Source: Taudactylus pleione
Taxonomy: Eukaryota > Chordata > Amphibia > Anura > Myobatrachidae
Length of the DNA stretch: 64,000 nucleotides
Assembly: GCA_031769625.1 (NCBI GenBank)
Contig: JAUIMM010000484.1
Location: 1,736,001 to 1,800,000, forward strand
Reading direction: 5' to 3'
The notes under the pieces are model-generated. The model was not told the origin of the DNA. It made no database searches and was given only the letters and a program-made list of their open reading frames with translations. Below, piece after piece: positions 44,741-56,138 of this stretch. The position numbers and the translations under genes were made by a program. Numbering within the stretch: the stretch's first letter is position 1; each line of letters opens with the position of its first letter.

Positions 44741-45950
44741 GTGCGGCTACAGCCCACACAATTCACAAAGACAGAAAAAAGAAGAATATTTTTATTGTTT
44801 GTGTAGCACACTTTGAGGGTGTCACCACCCTTTAACAGACAGACGCACGCTTGTCGCTGCTGCTTTGAGGACAGTATCATATGCAGTGACAGTAGACTTG
44901 TCAGAAATTGTTGGCACGTCCTTCAGTCCGGACCAGATGTCCAAACCAGCCCTTGACTTATGATACAGGCGCACGCTTGGCGCTGCTACTATGTTGATGC
45001 ACGTGTGTCTACATCGCACACAAGTCACAAACACATTAAAAAAATTGTTTTTTATTTTTTGGAGCACTTTGAGGGTTACACCACCCTTTAACAGACAGAC
45101 GCACGCTTGTCGCTGCTGCTTTGAGGATGCAAGTGCGGCTACAGCCCACACAATTCACAAAGACAGAAAAAAAAAGAACAATATTTTTATTGTTTGTGTA
45201 GCACACTTTGAGGGTGTCACCACCCTTTAACAGACAGACGCACGCTTGTCGCTGCTGCTTTGAGGACAGTATCATATGCAGTGACAGTAGACTTGTCAGA
45301 AATTGTTGGCACGTCCTTCAGTCCGGACCAGATGTCCAAACCAGCCCTTGACTTATGACACAGGCGCACGCTTGGCGCTGCTACTATGTTGATGCACATG
45401 CGGCTACATCGCACACAAATCACAAACACATTAAAAAAATAGTTTTTTATTTTTTGGAGCACTTTGAGGGTTGCACCACCCTTTAACAGACAGACGCACG
45501 CTTGTCGCTGCTGCTTTGAGGATGCAAGTGCGGCTACAGCCCACACAATTCACAAAGACAGAAAAAAAAAGAACAATATTTTTATTGTTTGTGTAGCACA
45601 CTTTGAGGGTGTCACCACCCTTTAACAGACAGACGCACGCTTGTCGCTGCTGCTTTGAGGATGCAAGTGCGGCTACAGCCCACACAATTCACAAAGACAG
45701 AAAAAAAAGAACAATATTTTTATTGTTTGTGTAGCACACTTTGAGGGTGTCACCACCCTTTAACAGACAGACACACGCTTGTCGCTGCTGCTTTAAGGAT
45801 GCAGGTGCGGCTACAGCCCACACATTTCACAAAGACCGAAAAAAAAGAACAATATTTTTATTGTTTGTGTAGCACACTTTGAGGGTGTCACCACCCTTTA
45901 ACAGACAGATGCACGCTTGTCGCTGCTGCTTTGAGGATGCAGGTGGAATC
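44741..45950 (-). repeat. Higher-order tandem array mixing leader repeat and transposase code
   Basis: Units of about 130-145 bp share GACAGACGCACGCTTGTCGC and GTGTCACCACCCTTTAACAG. Two exact higher-order units of 395 bp lie at 44822-45216 and 45217-45611. Each contains a stretch which, read on the minus strand, encodes LDIWSGLKDVPTISDKSTVT, a segment of the transposase near residue 874. The remaining sequence of each unit resembles the 160-bp leader repeat. The array replaces the deleted middle of the gene. Confidence 0.88.
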
Positions 45951-46272
45951 TAGAAGGGATTTGGAACCGGGGACACACTACCTCCATCAATTGTCTAAAT
46001 CCCACTGCACTAATGGCGGATACCGGACGCACGTCTAACACCAACATAGCAGTCAAGGCCTCAGTTATACGGTTTGCTTCAGGATGACTGCTGTCGTACT
46101 TCATCCTCATCGCTAGGGACTGTTGGAGGGTCAATTGTTTAGTAAAAGTAGTGATGTTCCTACTTCCTCTCTGGGATGATGAACAACTCCCAGCAGCAGC
46201 AATAGCACTAGGAGGAAGTGGTTCTTGATCTTTCCCTATTTTATTTTTATCGGAGAAAGTTTGGTCCTCCAT
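45928..46272 (-). pseudogene. hAT transposase N-terminal piece with internal deletion (copy 1)
   Basis: It starts MEDQTFSDKNKIGKDQEPLP like the intact protein, then jumps from residue about 23 to about 383 (AAAGSCSSSQRGSRN). It continues to residue about 468 (PRFQIPSRFH), where the tandem array begins. The BED finger and the DDE core are lost. Confidence 0.9.
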
Positions 46273-46289
46273 TTATGTTATATTGATAT

Positions 46290-47452
46290 ATACGTGCGGC
46301 TAAAGCGCACACAAACACAGAAAATATTTTTTTATTTTTGCTGGAGAGTAGTGCACTTTGTGGGTTACACCACCCTTTAAGAAATGAGCCAGCCGGCTCT
46401 TTACTTATGGGACACAGGCGCACGCTTGGCGCTGCTCCTTTGTTGATGCACGTGCAGCCACAGTGCACACAAGTCACAAACACAGAAAATAATTTTTTTT
46501 TTGGTTTGGACTGGAGTGTACTTTGGGGGTTACAGCACCCTTTAACGGTCAAGCCAGCCGGCCCTTTACTTATGACACAGGCGCACGCTTGGCACTACTT
46601 TGTTGATGCACGTGCGGCTACTGCGCACACAATTCACAAACACAGAAAATAATTTTGTTTTTGGTTTGGACTGGAGTGTACTTTGGGGGTTACAGCACCC
46701 TTTAACGGTCAAGCCAGCCGGCCCTTTACTTATGACACAGGCGCACGCTTGGCACTACTTTGTTGATGCACGTGCGGCTACTGCGCACACAATTCACAAA
46801 CACAGAAAATTATTTTTTTTTTGGTTTGGACTGGAGTGTACTTTGGGGGTTACAGCACCCTTTAACGGTCAAGCCAGCCGGCCATTAACTTATGACACAG
46901 GCGCACGCTTGGCACTACTTTGTTGATGCACGTGCGGCTACTGTGCACACAATTCACAAACACAGAAAATTAATTTTTTTTTGGTTTGGACTGGAGTGTA
47001 CTTTGGGGGTTACAGCACCCTTTAACGGTCAAGCCAGCTGGCCCTTTACTTATGACACAGGCGCATGCTTGGCACTACTTTGTTGATGCACGTGCGGCTA
47101 CTGTGCACACAATTCACAAACACAGAAAATTAATTTTTTTTTGGTTTGGACTGGAGTGTACTTTGGGGGTTACAGCACCCTTTAACGGTCAAGCCAGCTG
47201 GCCCTTTACTTATGACACAGGCGCATGCTTGGCACTACTTTGTTGATGCACGTGCGGCTACTGCGCACACAATTCACAAACACAGAAAGTAATTTCTTTT
47301 TTGGTTTGGACTGGAGTGTACTTTGGGGGTTACAGCACCCTTTAACGGTCAAGCCAGCCGGCCCTTTACTTATGACACAGGCGCACGCTTGGCACTACTT
47401 TGTTGATGCACGTGCGGCTACTGCGCACACAATTCACAAACACAGAAAATAT
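46290..47452 (-). repeat. 160-bp leader repeat array (copy 1)
   Basis: About seven units of 160 bp carry GCGCACGCTTGGCACTACTT and GTGCGGCTACTGCGCACAC. They are the inverse counterpart of the array at 58721-59998. The units lie between the promoter end and the start codon of the transposase piece. Repeated open frames here are artefacts. Confidence 0.95.
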
Positions 47453-48095
47453 ATTATTTTTTTAGCACTTGGGGGGAGCACCCCTGATGGACAGAGCACC
47501 CCCTGGACAACACTACAGCACCCCTTTAGGACTGGGACACTGCACAGGACTTTGGCGTGGACACAGCCTCTATGGAGAACTGACTGCACAACACAGTCCA
47601 GCCAGCCCCTATGGACTTTGAAGTAGTGGACACAGCCCCTATTAACAACAGCAGCACAGCACAACACAGCCAGCCCCTATGGACTTTGAAGTAGTGGACA
47701 ACAGCAGCACTACACTACACTACACTACACAGCCCAGCCAGCCCTAACTCCCACCCTCCCTCTTCACTGTCCACAGCCGAGTGAGAAAATGGCGCCGACG
47801 CGGGTACCTTATATAGGATCCAAAACCCGCGAGACTCGGAAGGCGGGATGATGACGTTTTGCCTCGATTTCAGATCCAAGTCAGGCGGGAAAAGTCGAGC
47901 CTGACTCGGATCGGACTCGGATCGGGGGGGCACGGGGGGGTTCGGATTTCAGAAATCCGAACCCGCTCACCCCTAGTAATAACGCTTTTTTGGGTGAGTG
48001 GAGGAAGGATGCTGGAAAAAGGGGTTTTCATTTCTTCATACATTTGCTCCTAAATCTCATTTTCAAAAACATAGATGAATGTCTCTCAGGCACTA

Positions 48096-48370
48096 TATCA
48101 TTCTTGCATACTTTTGAAAAAGCTTTTCAGGGAGATTGTGAAAGCACCACCTATGAGCGCGGTGGTAAAGTGGCCTGTACTGCTACATCTGAGAGGTGTG
48201 CCATAAACCTGACTTACATCCAAGTGTAAATGAGCCCCAAAGCAGTTAGTGAGGTCTATTTGGTGATGAAAACACACCGATACTCTTCAGAAAATGCATG
48301 TAGCCATAGGGATCATCATTGTGCCTTAAAATAACCAATGCAAGGAAATTATACTAATAATCCCATTTTA

Positions 48371-48407
<37 letters not shown>

Positions 48408-48531
48408 TTTTTATATATGTGACAGCCTCGTAAGGTGCAATCAGGGAGATTGCTAGACTCTTCAGGGAGTCATGGAGATTGCTACTATTTCAGGGAGTCT
48501 CCCTGACAATGAGGGAGAGTTGGCAAGTATG
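48096..48531. repeat. CATACTT...AAGTATG interspersed element, copy A
   Basis: It shares long blocks with 52132-52527: CAGGGAGATTGTGAAAGCA, AAATGAGCCCCA, AGAAAATGCATGTAGCCATA and the right tip GAGGGAGAGTTGGCAAGTAT. The left tip reads GCATACTTTTGAAAAAG, so the ends are degenerate inverted repeats. A TA microsatellite at 48374-48405 lies inside. Noncoding. Confidence 0.75.
48374..48405. repeat. TA microsatellite
   Basis: Uninterrupted TATATA run inside the interspersed element; the homologous site in copy B has only a short TATATGTATAT. Confidence 0.95.
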
Positions 48532-48586
48532 CACTGTATATGTATGTATGGTTATATAGGATGCCCTGATTACCTTTTAAAATTGT

Positions 48587-48752
48587 GGGGGAGATTTAAT
48601 AAAGCTTGGAGAGAGTTAAAATGGGAGATAAATAGCACCAACCAATCAGCTCCTAACTGTCACTTTAGAGGCTGTGTTTGAAAAATGATAGGAGCTGATT
48701 GGTTGGTGTTATTTATCTCCAATTTTATCTCTCTCCAAGCTTTATTAACTGA
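48587..48752. mobile_element. Palindromic MITE
   Basis: GGGGGAGATTTAATAAAGCT at the left is inverted relative to AGCTTTATTAACTGAC at the right. The match runs inward through TTGGAGAGAG/CTCTCTCCAA and CCAACCAATCAGCTCCTA/TAGGAGCTGATTGGTTGG. Same design as 10558-10733. Confidence 0.8.
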
Positions 48753-48884
48753 CTATCTAATCTAGGTGGCTGAACTCTTTTACTTATGTTACTTCCTTCC
48801 TAATCCGTTTCCACAATAACACTTTCTTGTATTTAATAACTCTTTTTTGTATGTATCACTCTAAAGTCACAGTATAAGGCACAC

Positions 48885-49346
48885 TGGGAAGCAATCGGGA
48901 AGCCGACTGCCTAAATACCGGCAGCCAGCTTCCCGACTGTCTTATCCCGGCATGGGTGAAATGCCGGGCGTCTAGATGTAGATGCCCGCATTTCCCCGAT
49001 GCCGGGAGACCGCTGGGGGGAGGGTTAGGTTTAGGGCTCCCGGGGGGGACTTAGGGTTAGGCATCCCCCCGGGAGGGTTAGGGTTAGGCTAGGGGGAGGG
49101 GGGGTTAGGGTTAGGCACTTAGAGGGGGGATTAGGGTTAGGCACTTGGGGGGGAAGTTGGGTTAGGCACCCGTAAGGAGGGTTAGGGTTAGGGGGGTTAG
49201 GTTAGGTTAGCAGAGACTTACCTAGCCACGATCGGGATTTCCAGCGCTGTCGGCCTTCCGCTGTTTTGCACTCTGCTCCTGTCAGGCTGCCGCTGACGGG
49301 AATCGAACAATAGTAACAACATTCAGCGTATATCATACCCATTCCA
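48885..49346 (+). repeat. Telomere-like interspersed repeat, copy 3
   Basis: Same left block, TTAGGG-type array (about 49020-49210) and right block as copies 1 and 2. Near the right end, ACAATAGTAACAACATTCAG (about 49307-49326) replaces the expected ATGCGGCCGGCGG. That inserted text recurs about 130 bp downstream at 49440-49459. Confidence 0.8.
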
Positions 49347-50089
49347 GGCACACTCCCTCAAAAGCAATAGATGCCCGGCTTTTACGTTTAAAGAAGTCAT
49401 CCAGTACTGTTATCTTATATTTCTTCCTGTTCACTAAACAATAGTAACAACATTCAGCGTTGTGCATGCACTATACAAGCTTTTGTTTGTTGTTCTTTCC
49501 CTTTACTGGCTCATCTCTTTCCACTATTTGTTATATTTTATTAATCATGTTCTACAGTTCACTTTTTCATTCACCATTTCTTTCTTAACAGGCACTTTGT
49601 GTAAAAAGCAGGGAAAAGTAACTTTAACCAGGACAGTGCTTAGGCAAATCCTACCTGACGTGCTTGTCTGGTTAAGTGCCTATTTTTGTTTAAGCGGACG
49701 GGATGTACCAAGCATTACATTTTGGTTGCAATACATCCTGCCACTAATTGCATGCATATGGACATTATTAACGCCAGTATGCAAGTATAATTGTGATTAA
49801 AATCGCAAAGGACAGCTCTTCCGAAAAGAGCAATGAGAGGACGTCGGGTTTATGACCCGGGAGTCCTTCTGTGCATGCGCAGCCATAGGTTAGCGCATGT
49901 GCGAGTCATTGAGGACTCTGGGGATCCCTCATGGGGAATATTGTAGAAGGAAGCCCTTACACTTCTATTAGGCAACACCATCTATAGATCGCATTGCCTA
50001 TCGTGTAATGATGCTGCCACCACCAAACTCTACCATCGGCGTGTGGAACCGCTTTTTACGTTACCCTCAGGCTCCTACCTTGGCACCTG
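49347..50089. other. Anonymous DNA
   Basis: No coding region recognised. 49810-49990 has short hairpins (CTCTTCCGAAAAGAG, GGGTTTATGACCC) that recall the MITE at 20234-20698, but clear ends are missing. Confidence 0.35.
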
Positions 50090-50840
50090 GAACCGCTTCT
50101 GCTGCGTATGCGTGTGACTAGCTGCGGCCAGACCCCCTGATTGGTGTCGGCTGATTCCTCCTGATCCCTCGCAATTGACCAGGTCTGCACGGTAGCTTGG
50201 CAGAGGGCTTGAACTTGGAGACACGGAACTCTTACCCAGAACAGCCGGAGAACGGAATAGCGTTTGGCGCAATTTTGATGGTCGCAGGATTGAGATACAA
50301 TTGAAGTCAGGCAAACAGTGTTTTATTGCTCAGTCTTAAAGAAGACTCAACCTTCCGAATGAAGGGGAATAATCAGCATACAGGATTCTTATCAAGTCAG
50401 CAGTTCTTCTCCTCAAAGAAGTTACAGGGTTGTAAAAAAAGCACAGGCTCACAGGCCCTGTATATATAGTCAGAACACATAATACAGCATGGTGAAATCC
50501 ACCCACAGTTGGTCTTGTAAACCAATCAGACCATCTATCCCAAATGTAATTACAACTCACATTCCACAGGAACTGGTAATTTACTTTTGTCCTTTGATAC
50601 ATTTATCACACAGTGACAACATATCTATGTAGAATAACCAGCAATAATATTCGCTTTCGTCTTCCTGCAAAATTCAGGAAATCATGAAAAACAAACATTT
50701 TTTTCCCCAGAAGTGCACACACAAGAGACAATCTCAGGGACATATCAAAGAAAGATTTGGCCATTGACTCTCTTCGCACCTTCACAGCTTCCATCCTGGT
50801 CTCACTGGAATGCACTTCAAAGAAAGCTTTGTTACACCAA
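50090..50840 (-). repeat. Possible solo LTR (minus strand)
   Basis: On the minus strand, ATTGG near 50525 is followed by TATATATA at 50468-50461 and AATAAA at 50327-50322, a U3-R-U5-like order with about 140 bp between TATA and the poly(A) signal. TGTAAC near 50836 may be the 5' tip. No TSD or adjacent retroviral coding region was seen. Confidence 0.35.
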
Positions 50841-51549
50841 GGGTTTGACCACTACCATAGGTCAGGATAATTAACATATCACTTCCTATGTCAGGAGGGT
50901 AATCCCCATTACAATAATATACTCTTAAACCATATTCCTATAAGTGCAAAGCCTATTAAATATACTCTGCATCATGCACTAATGCATTGCAGATCAGCTG
51001 CAGTACATTACAGCAATATAAATATATAGATTTTAATACAGTTTATTATAAACCATGTGCAGTGTGCTTTTACACTGTGTTCTCACTGGGACTGTAACTG
51101 TTTCAGCGCTGGTCGCAGTGGCACCCAGCATGCAGCCACACTCTACGTACACTCCCCCAGTGCAGCAAGTCCAGGCCGCTGCATATAAAACATTAAAACA
51201 CACTTATTAACACTCAGTGCGTAGTGCAAAGTATACATTTACAATGAGCGCCTGGCGCCTTTTTGTCCTTTTAAAAATGGCGGCACAGCACAGGTTAACC
51301 CCTTCAGTGCTGTGGTAGCCATTAACCCCGTGTAGCCTGCCTCTGGCCACACTCGCGGCTTTAGTACATCCCGCCCAAATAGTATTATTGAACTTCTAAA
51401 CCCCCCTAATGGTTGACGACCTATAATGACCTCTTGTCATACTATTATTTAAGCATTATTTTTTATCCACGGTGTTTCTTTCCATGAAATAAATGTACCA
51501 GTATTCAGAAAAAAGGTGCCAAAACTCAACTGTATTGATGCAAGAAGTA
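50841..51549. other. Anonymous DNA
   Basis: No coding region recognised. The stretch 51060-51400 contains AAAATGGCGGCACAGCACAG and looks like an unassigned repeat. Confidence 0.3.
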
Positions 51550-51724
51550 GGGGAATATTTACTAAAGTGCAGGTTTTTAGAGTTTTTGCCCATAGCAACC
51601 AATCAGATTGTATTGATCATTTATCTAGCACCTTCTAGAAGATAATACAGTAGCTAGAATCTGATTGGTTGCTATGGGCAACAACTTCACTTCTGAAACC
51701 CTGCACTTTAGTAAATGTACCCCT
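51550..51724. mobile_element. Palindromic MITE
   Basis: GGGGAATATTTACTAAAGTG at the left is inverted relative to CACTTTAGTAAATGTACCCC at the right. Internal inverse blocks TTGCCCATAGCAACCAATCA and TGATTGGTTGCTATGGGCAA pair almost perfectly. No coding region. Confidence 0.85.
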
Positions 51725-51846
51725 TATACTCTGGATAGTGTGCAGATGCAACATCATATAACACCAAACATGCATTGGGGGCAGTAGCATTGATGAAACA
51801 TGATATTCAACTCCCTTTTAATTCACGCCAACTGATGTACCCAACC

Positions 51847-52066
51847 CAGTGGCATCACAAGGAGGGTGTGGGCCGCGCCCGGGTGTCATCCGCCAAAGGG
51901 TGACACCTAGGTGCTGGCTCCCCCTCAGTGACAGGAGCCGGGTGCTGCACTGTAGCATTAAGTGTAGCACTCGACTCCTGCCACAGTGAGGGAGCTGGCA
52001 TTCCGCACCTCCGACACCCCCGACCACCCCAGTGATGATACCCACGGCACGGGCCGGGCGTCACTG
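51847..52066. mobile_element. 220-bp nonautonomous hAT, 8-bp TSD ACCCAACC
   Basis: The tips CAGTGGCATCAC and GGCGTCACTG are inverse, and ACCCAACC flanks both (51839-51846, 52067-52074). Inside is an inverted pair around TGCTGGCTCCC...GGGAGCTGGCA. A clean short hAT derivative. Confidence 0.9.
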
Positions 52067-52131
52067 ACCCAACCCAAAAAGGTCATGTCACTGACCCCTA
52101 GTATTTTGGTATCAGGCAAATCCATACTGCA

Positions 52132-52527
52132 CATATTTGCCTACTCTTAAAAAAGTATTTCAGGGAGATTGTGAAAGCAGCACCAATGAGCATGGCGGTA
52201 AAGTGGACGTGTACTGCTACATCTGAGAGGCACGTCATATAATTTACTTACATTCAAATGTAAATGAGCCCCATAGCAGTTAGTAAGATCTATTTGTTGA
52301 TGAAAGCACACTGATACTTTTCAGAAAATGCATGTAGCCATAGGGATCATTGATATAATGATTCTAATGATCCCATTTGTATATGTATATCTCTGTTTTT
52401 TTTATTTAACAGCTTCATAATGGGGGTAACGTGCAATCATGGAGATTGCTAGACTCTTCAGGGAGACAGGGAGATTGCTGCTATTTCACGGCGTCTTCCT
52501 GACAATGAGGGAGAGTTGGCAAGTATG
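52132..52527. repeat. CATACTT...AAGTATG interspersed element, copy B
   Basis: Second copy of the element at 48096-48531, about 80-85 percent similar by eye, in the same orientation and with the same end GGGAGAGTTGGCAAGTATGC. The left tip reads CATATTTGCCTACTC, closer to the inverse of the right tip than in copy A. Confidence 0.75.
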
Positions 52528-53774
52528 CTACTGCACCACTGTCTGCCGTTCTTTCCACCCACAAAGAACCATAAAATCCAGGTGCAACAAACAGCTACAA
52601 ATCAAGGCCAACCCAAACAATGAAGGGAAGGTAGGTGATATTTTCCAGGAACACGGGCTTCACACTAGAGCTGGCCCTAACCAATTTGGTGCCCTAGGCA
52701 AGATTTTCTCTGGTGCCCCCAGCAGAAAATCCCAGGTTCTCCCCTTGCAGAAAATCCCAGGTTCTCCCCTCTCAGCACACTGCTCTAACTAAAGACAAAA
52801 GGGACAGGTTTTAGGGAAAAGTTCCTTATACCCCCCGCAGAAGGCATTCTATAGGGCAAATTCTACCCTCACAGGACTCCTTTTCCCTCACTGCACAGCA
52901 CCCGTCACCCAACACAGCACCCGTCACCCAGCGCAGTACCCCATAGCACAGATTACAGTACATCCCTCACCCAGCACAGCACCCCTCACAGCACAGATTA
53001 TAGCACAGCACCCCTCACAGCACAGGACCCATCACCCAGTACAGTACCCCTCTCCCAGCACCCCACACAGCACCCATCACCCAGCACAGTACCCCTCACA
53101 GCACACCATTTCCCCCTCTACAACTCTCCCCCTGGCACACCATCTCCCCCTGGCACAGCTCTTACCCTTGCACACCATTCCCCCTGACACAGCTCTCATC
53201 CTGAGACACCATCTCCCCCTCTACAACTCTCCCCCTGGCACACCATCTCCCCCTGGCACAGCTCTTACCCTTGCACACCATTCCCCCTGACACAGCTCTC
53301 ATCCTGAGACACCATCTCCCCTCTACAACTCTCCCCCTGGCACACCATCTCCTCCTGGCACACCTCTTACCCTTGCACACCATTCCTCCTGACACAGCTC
53401 TCCCCAGGGCCCTCCTCACATAGTTTATCCCCCACTCATGCAGCTCAACTTACCTCTGTTGCGCTCCTCATGACATCTTCTAACTGTTCCTGCACCACTC
53501 CCTGCTGCCTGTCACTGATACCGGCGTCCACGTGGGTCTGTACTCTAACTCCCCTCCATTGTCCTCTTCGCACGACAGCCAGCAGGAGAGACAGATGCGC
53601 GATGACATCACCGCGCCGTCTCATTCTTCAGTCCCGTCACAATGAGAGGGGTCTTGAGGGAGGCTGGCTCAGTCACTGCCTAGCGCCGCCCACTAGCCAG
53701 CAGCATCTATTCTAATTGATATTGAACTGCAGGCACGGTGGCTGGTGGCAGGCACAGCGGGGCAGAAGGTCTCT

Positions 53775-54305
53775 GGAGCTTATTCAGAGGCGGCCGTACG
53801 GTCTACAACCGCATGGCCATCTCGATGTTTGTGCAGTGCGCATGCGCACAAGGGAGCCGGCTCCCTCGTGCGCATGCGTGAGACCCGCTACGACCGACAG
53901 CGCTGGTCATAGCGGGTCTCTTTCCAAAGGGGGCGAGCTGTCAATGTTGATTGACAGCTCGCCCCGTTTGGAAGGCGGGCCGGGGGGGTGGCAGCCCAAA
54001 CGCCTGCCATTTGGGGGAGGCCCCACTGACATCACTAGTGATGTCAGTGGAGAGCTTCCGGCTCTGACAGAGCCAGAAGCTCTCCGGGGCTTACGACAAG
54101 TGAGACCCTACCCTAGGGTCTCATCGTAAGCCCCGATGGTCGCGATGGTCTCTGACCATCACGACCATCACCCGAGAGGTCATTAGAGCTGTGGGTGTTA
54201 ACCCACAGCCTAACGACCGCAACAGAGGTGGGCGGTCAGGATGCAAGTGGCCGCCCAGTTTCTGAGCGACCGCTTGCATCCTCCGACCACCTCTGAATGA
54301 GGCCC
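53775..54305. mobile_element. PIF/Harbinger-type MITE, TSD TCT
   Basis: GGAGCTTATTCAGAGGCGG at the left is inverse to CCACCTCTGAATGAGGCCC at the right, with TCT on both sides (53772-53774, 54306-54308). The right tip is close to that of the 8 kb Harbinger element. The interior includes the inverted pair GGGGCGAGCTGTCAA/TTGACAGCTCGCCCC. Confidence 0.85.
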
Positions 54306-54309
54306 TCTA

Positions 54310-55140
54310 TCTCTCAGGCAGCCACAGCACTGCATGTACAGAGTGCTGTGGCCGGGAATCGGGGATTTATGTAGGGGAGCAAGAGTGGGTAATGTCCAGG
54401 TAAAAAGTATTTGTAATCCAAGTGGTTACTGTGAGGCTGCAGACAGGATATCAGGTTACAAATTGATACTGGTGTGATGAAATCCAGAGAGGTTTTGGAG
54501 TAGTTGAATAACTGATGAATAACTGATGAGTAGCACTGAGATGGCTCAGTGTAGAAACAGGATAGCTGCAGAGAGCTAGGTAACTGGAGGCAGTGTAGGG
54601 ACAGGGTTAACTGCACACAGGTCTTTAGGCAGGGAGAAGGTTAATAGAAGGAGCAGGGTGGTTCCAGCAGGAGACTGGGAGCAGGCAGAGCGATGCAGGC
54701 TGCTTGGAAGCTGGGATCCAGCAGGAGCACAGGTAAACAGACAGGTTTACTGGAGCACAGGAAAACAGACAGGTTTACTGGAGCACAGGAACTCTCTCAC
54801 AGCATACGCTGTGAAACACATTGCACTGACAACTATGGGAAGCTCTGGACTCCCTTAAGTACCCAGTGCAGAATCGTGATAGGTCAGAGAGAGCATGTGA
54901 CACGCCAGGACTGGAGCAGCTAAGTCACATGACCAGAGGCAAGATGGCGGCACCAATACCAGAGTGGAATGGAAACACCACCAGGACTATCCCGACCAGA
55001 ATGACACAGTGCCCGCAGAACACCTCGCACAGCCAATGCCCACCGCCAGACACCAGCCCCTCCACCAGAAGGACCATGCCACAGCGCCCTCACAGGTAAT
55101 ACCCATCATCCCCTATGCCAGGAAACACTGGTCGTGACAT
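54310..55140 (-). repeat. Possible LTR-retroelement fragment (minus strand)
   Basis: Read on the minus strand it begins TGTCACGACCAGTG near 55140, a common start for Gypsy-type LTRs. It contains the duplicated block ACAGACAGGTTTACTGGAGC (54747-54786). The other end and a TSD were not established. Confidence 0.3.
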
Positions 55141-55956
55141 CAGTTGAATAGTAGCCGATGGTTGAACTTTTTTGTTACTTCCTACCCAATTCTATCCTGG
55201 TGACATCATCATCACTAGTCCACACACTGGGTCCCTTCTTACCAATGTGGATGATGGAGTCCACCTGAGCATTGTCCTAACCCCCTGGGCCTCACTCCCA
55301 ATATCTCTCCCCCTCCCCCCAAAGCAGTGTCATAAACACCCTGAGCCCCCACTCCCCATGTGTTTCTTCCTTCTGCCCTCCCCCCAATAGCAGTGTCCTC
55401 AGCCCTGAGCTTCCACACACTCTTGTCTCTGCCTATCCCCATAACAGGTCATCAGCCCCAACATATATCTAGCTCCCCCTCCCCCCATAGCAGTGCCATC
55501 AGCCTCCACTCCACATATGTATCTGCCTCCCCCTCACCCATAGCAGTATCATCAGCTCCCTGAGCCCCTACTCTCCATATGTCTTTGTCTCCCCCTCCCA
55601 TAGTAGTGCCCTCAGCCCCCACTTCCCAAATGTATCTGCCTCCACTCATCCAGCTCTTACCTTTATCCTGTGTGGTGGAGTCGGGTCTATCAGCAGCTCC
55701 GCATGTGTGGTCTGCAGTAGCTCGTGTCAGCCTCACAAGCAGAAAGTGAAAGTAAATACACTTCCTTCCTGTGTGAGACTGCTGCTGCTGCAGCCTCCTG
55801 ATCTCTCCTCCTGACTGGCTTGGATTGCCGCACCCGAGCAGCTAAAAAAAAAAAAAAATTACATCTGGCTGTAGGCTTGGGATGCCCCTAGGCATTCCAG
55901 TTGCACCTAGGCATTTGCCTTTAATGCCTATGTCTAGGGCCACCCCAGTTCACACC

Positions 55957-56138
55957 ATTATTAAATAGAGACTCCCAGCACACACACGCACCCCCCAACA
56001 CCACCACCTTACATCAAAAAACTAGACAATACACCCCTAATTAGAATATTTATATGCAGGAAAAATTCTTTGAGTTTAAAAGATTTTAGGCTTAATACAG
56101 CCTTCTGTTATCCAAAGCATGCAGCGCTGTCTCCTATA
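55957..56138. other. Anonymous DNA
   Basis: Short spacer with nothing recognised. Confidence 0.3.

Larger units (their letters stand above)
43688..47975 (-). mobile_element. hAT element copy 1, rearranged, TSD GTAATAAC
   Basis: The tips TAGGGGTGTGCACCGG (left) and GCTCACCCCTA (right) match those of the full copy at 58204-63793 in the opposite direction. GTAATAAC flanks both ends (43680-43687, 47976-47983). It keeps the promoter end, the leader repeats, a shortened N-terminal transposase piece and a C-terminal piece. A tandem array lies between the two pieces. It is nonautonomous but retains both ends, so the intact copy could mobilise it in principle. Confidence 0.93.
52667..55948. mobile_element. 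3.3 kb nonautonomous hAT with nested insertions, TSD TTCACAC(T/C)
   Basis: The left tip AGAGCTGGCCCTAACCAAT and the right tip TCTAGGGCCACCCCAG are inverse with mismatches. TTCACACT (52659-52666) and TTCACACC (55949-55956) flank it. Both subterminal regions share TTGGTGCCCTAGGCA-type text. The core contains degenerate arrays of CAGCACCCCTCACCC (about 52895-53410) and of CCCCCTCCCCCATAGCAGTG units (about 55270-55630). A Harbinger-type MITE and an LTR-like sequence are nested inside. No transposase. Confidence 0.8.
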
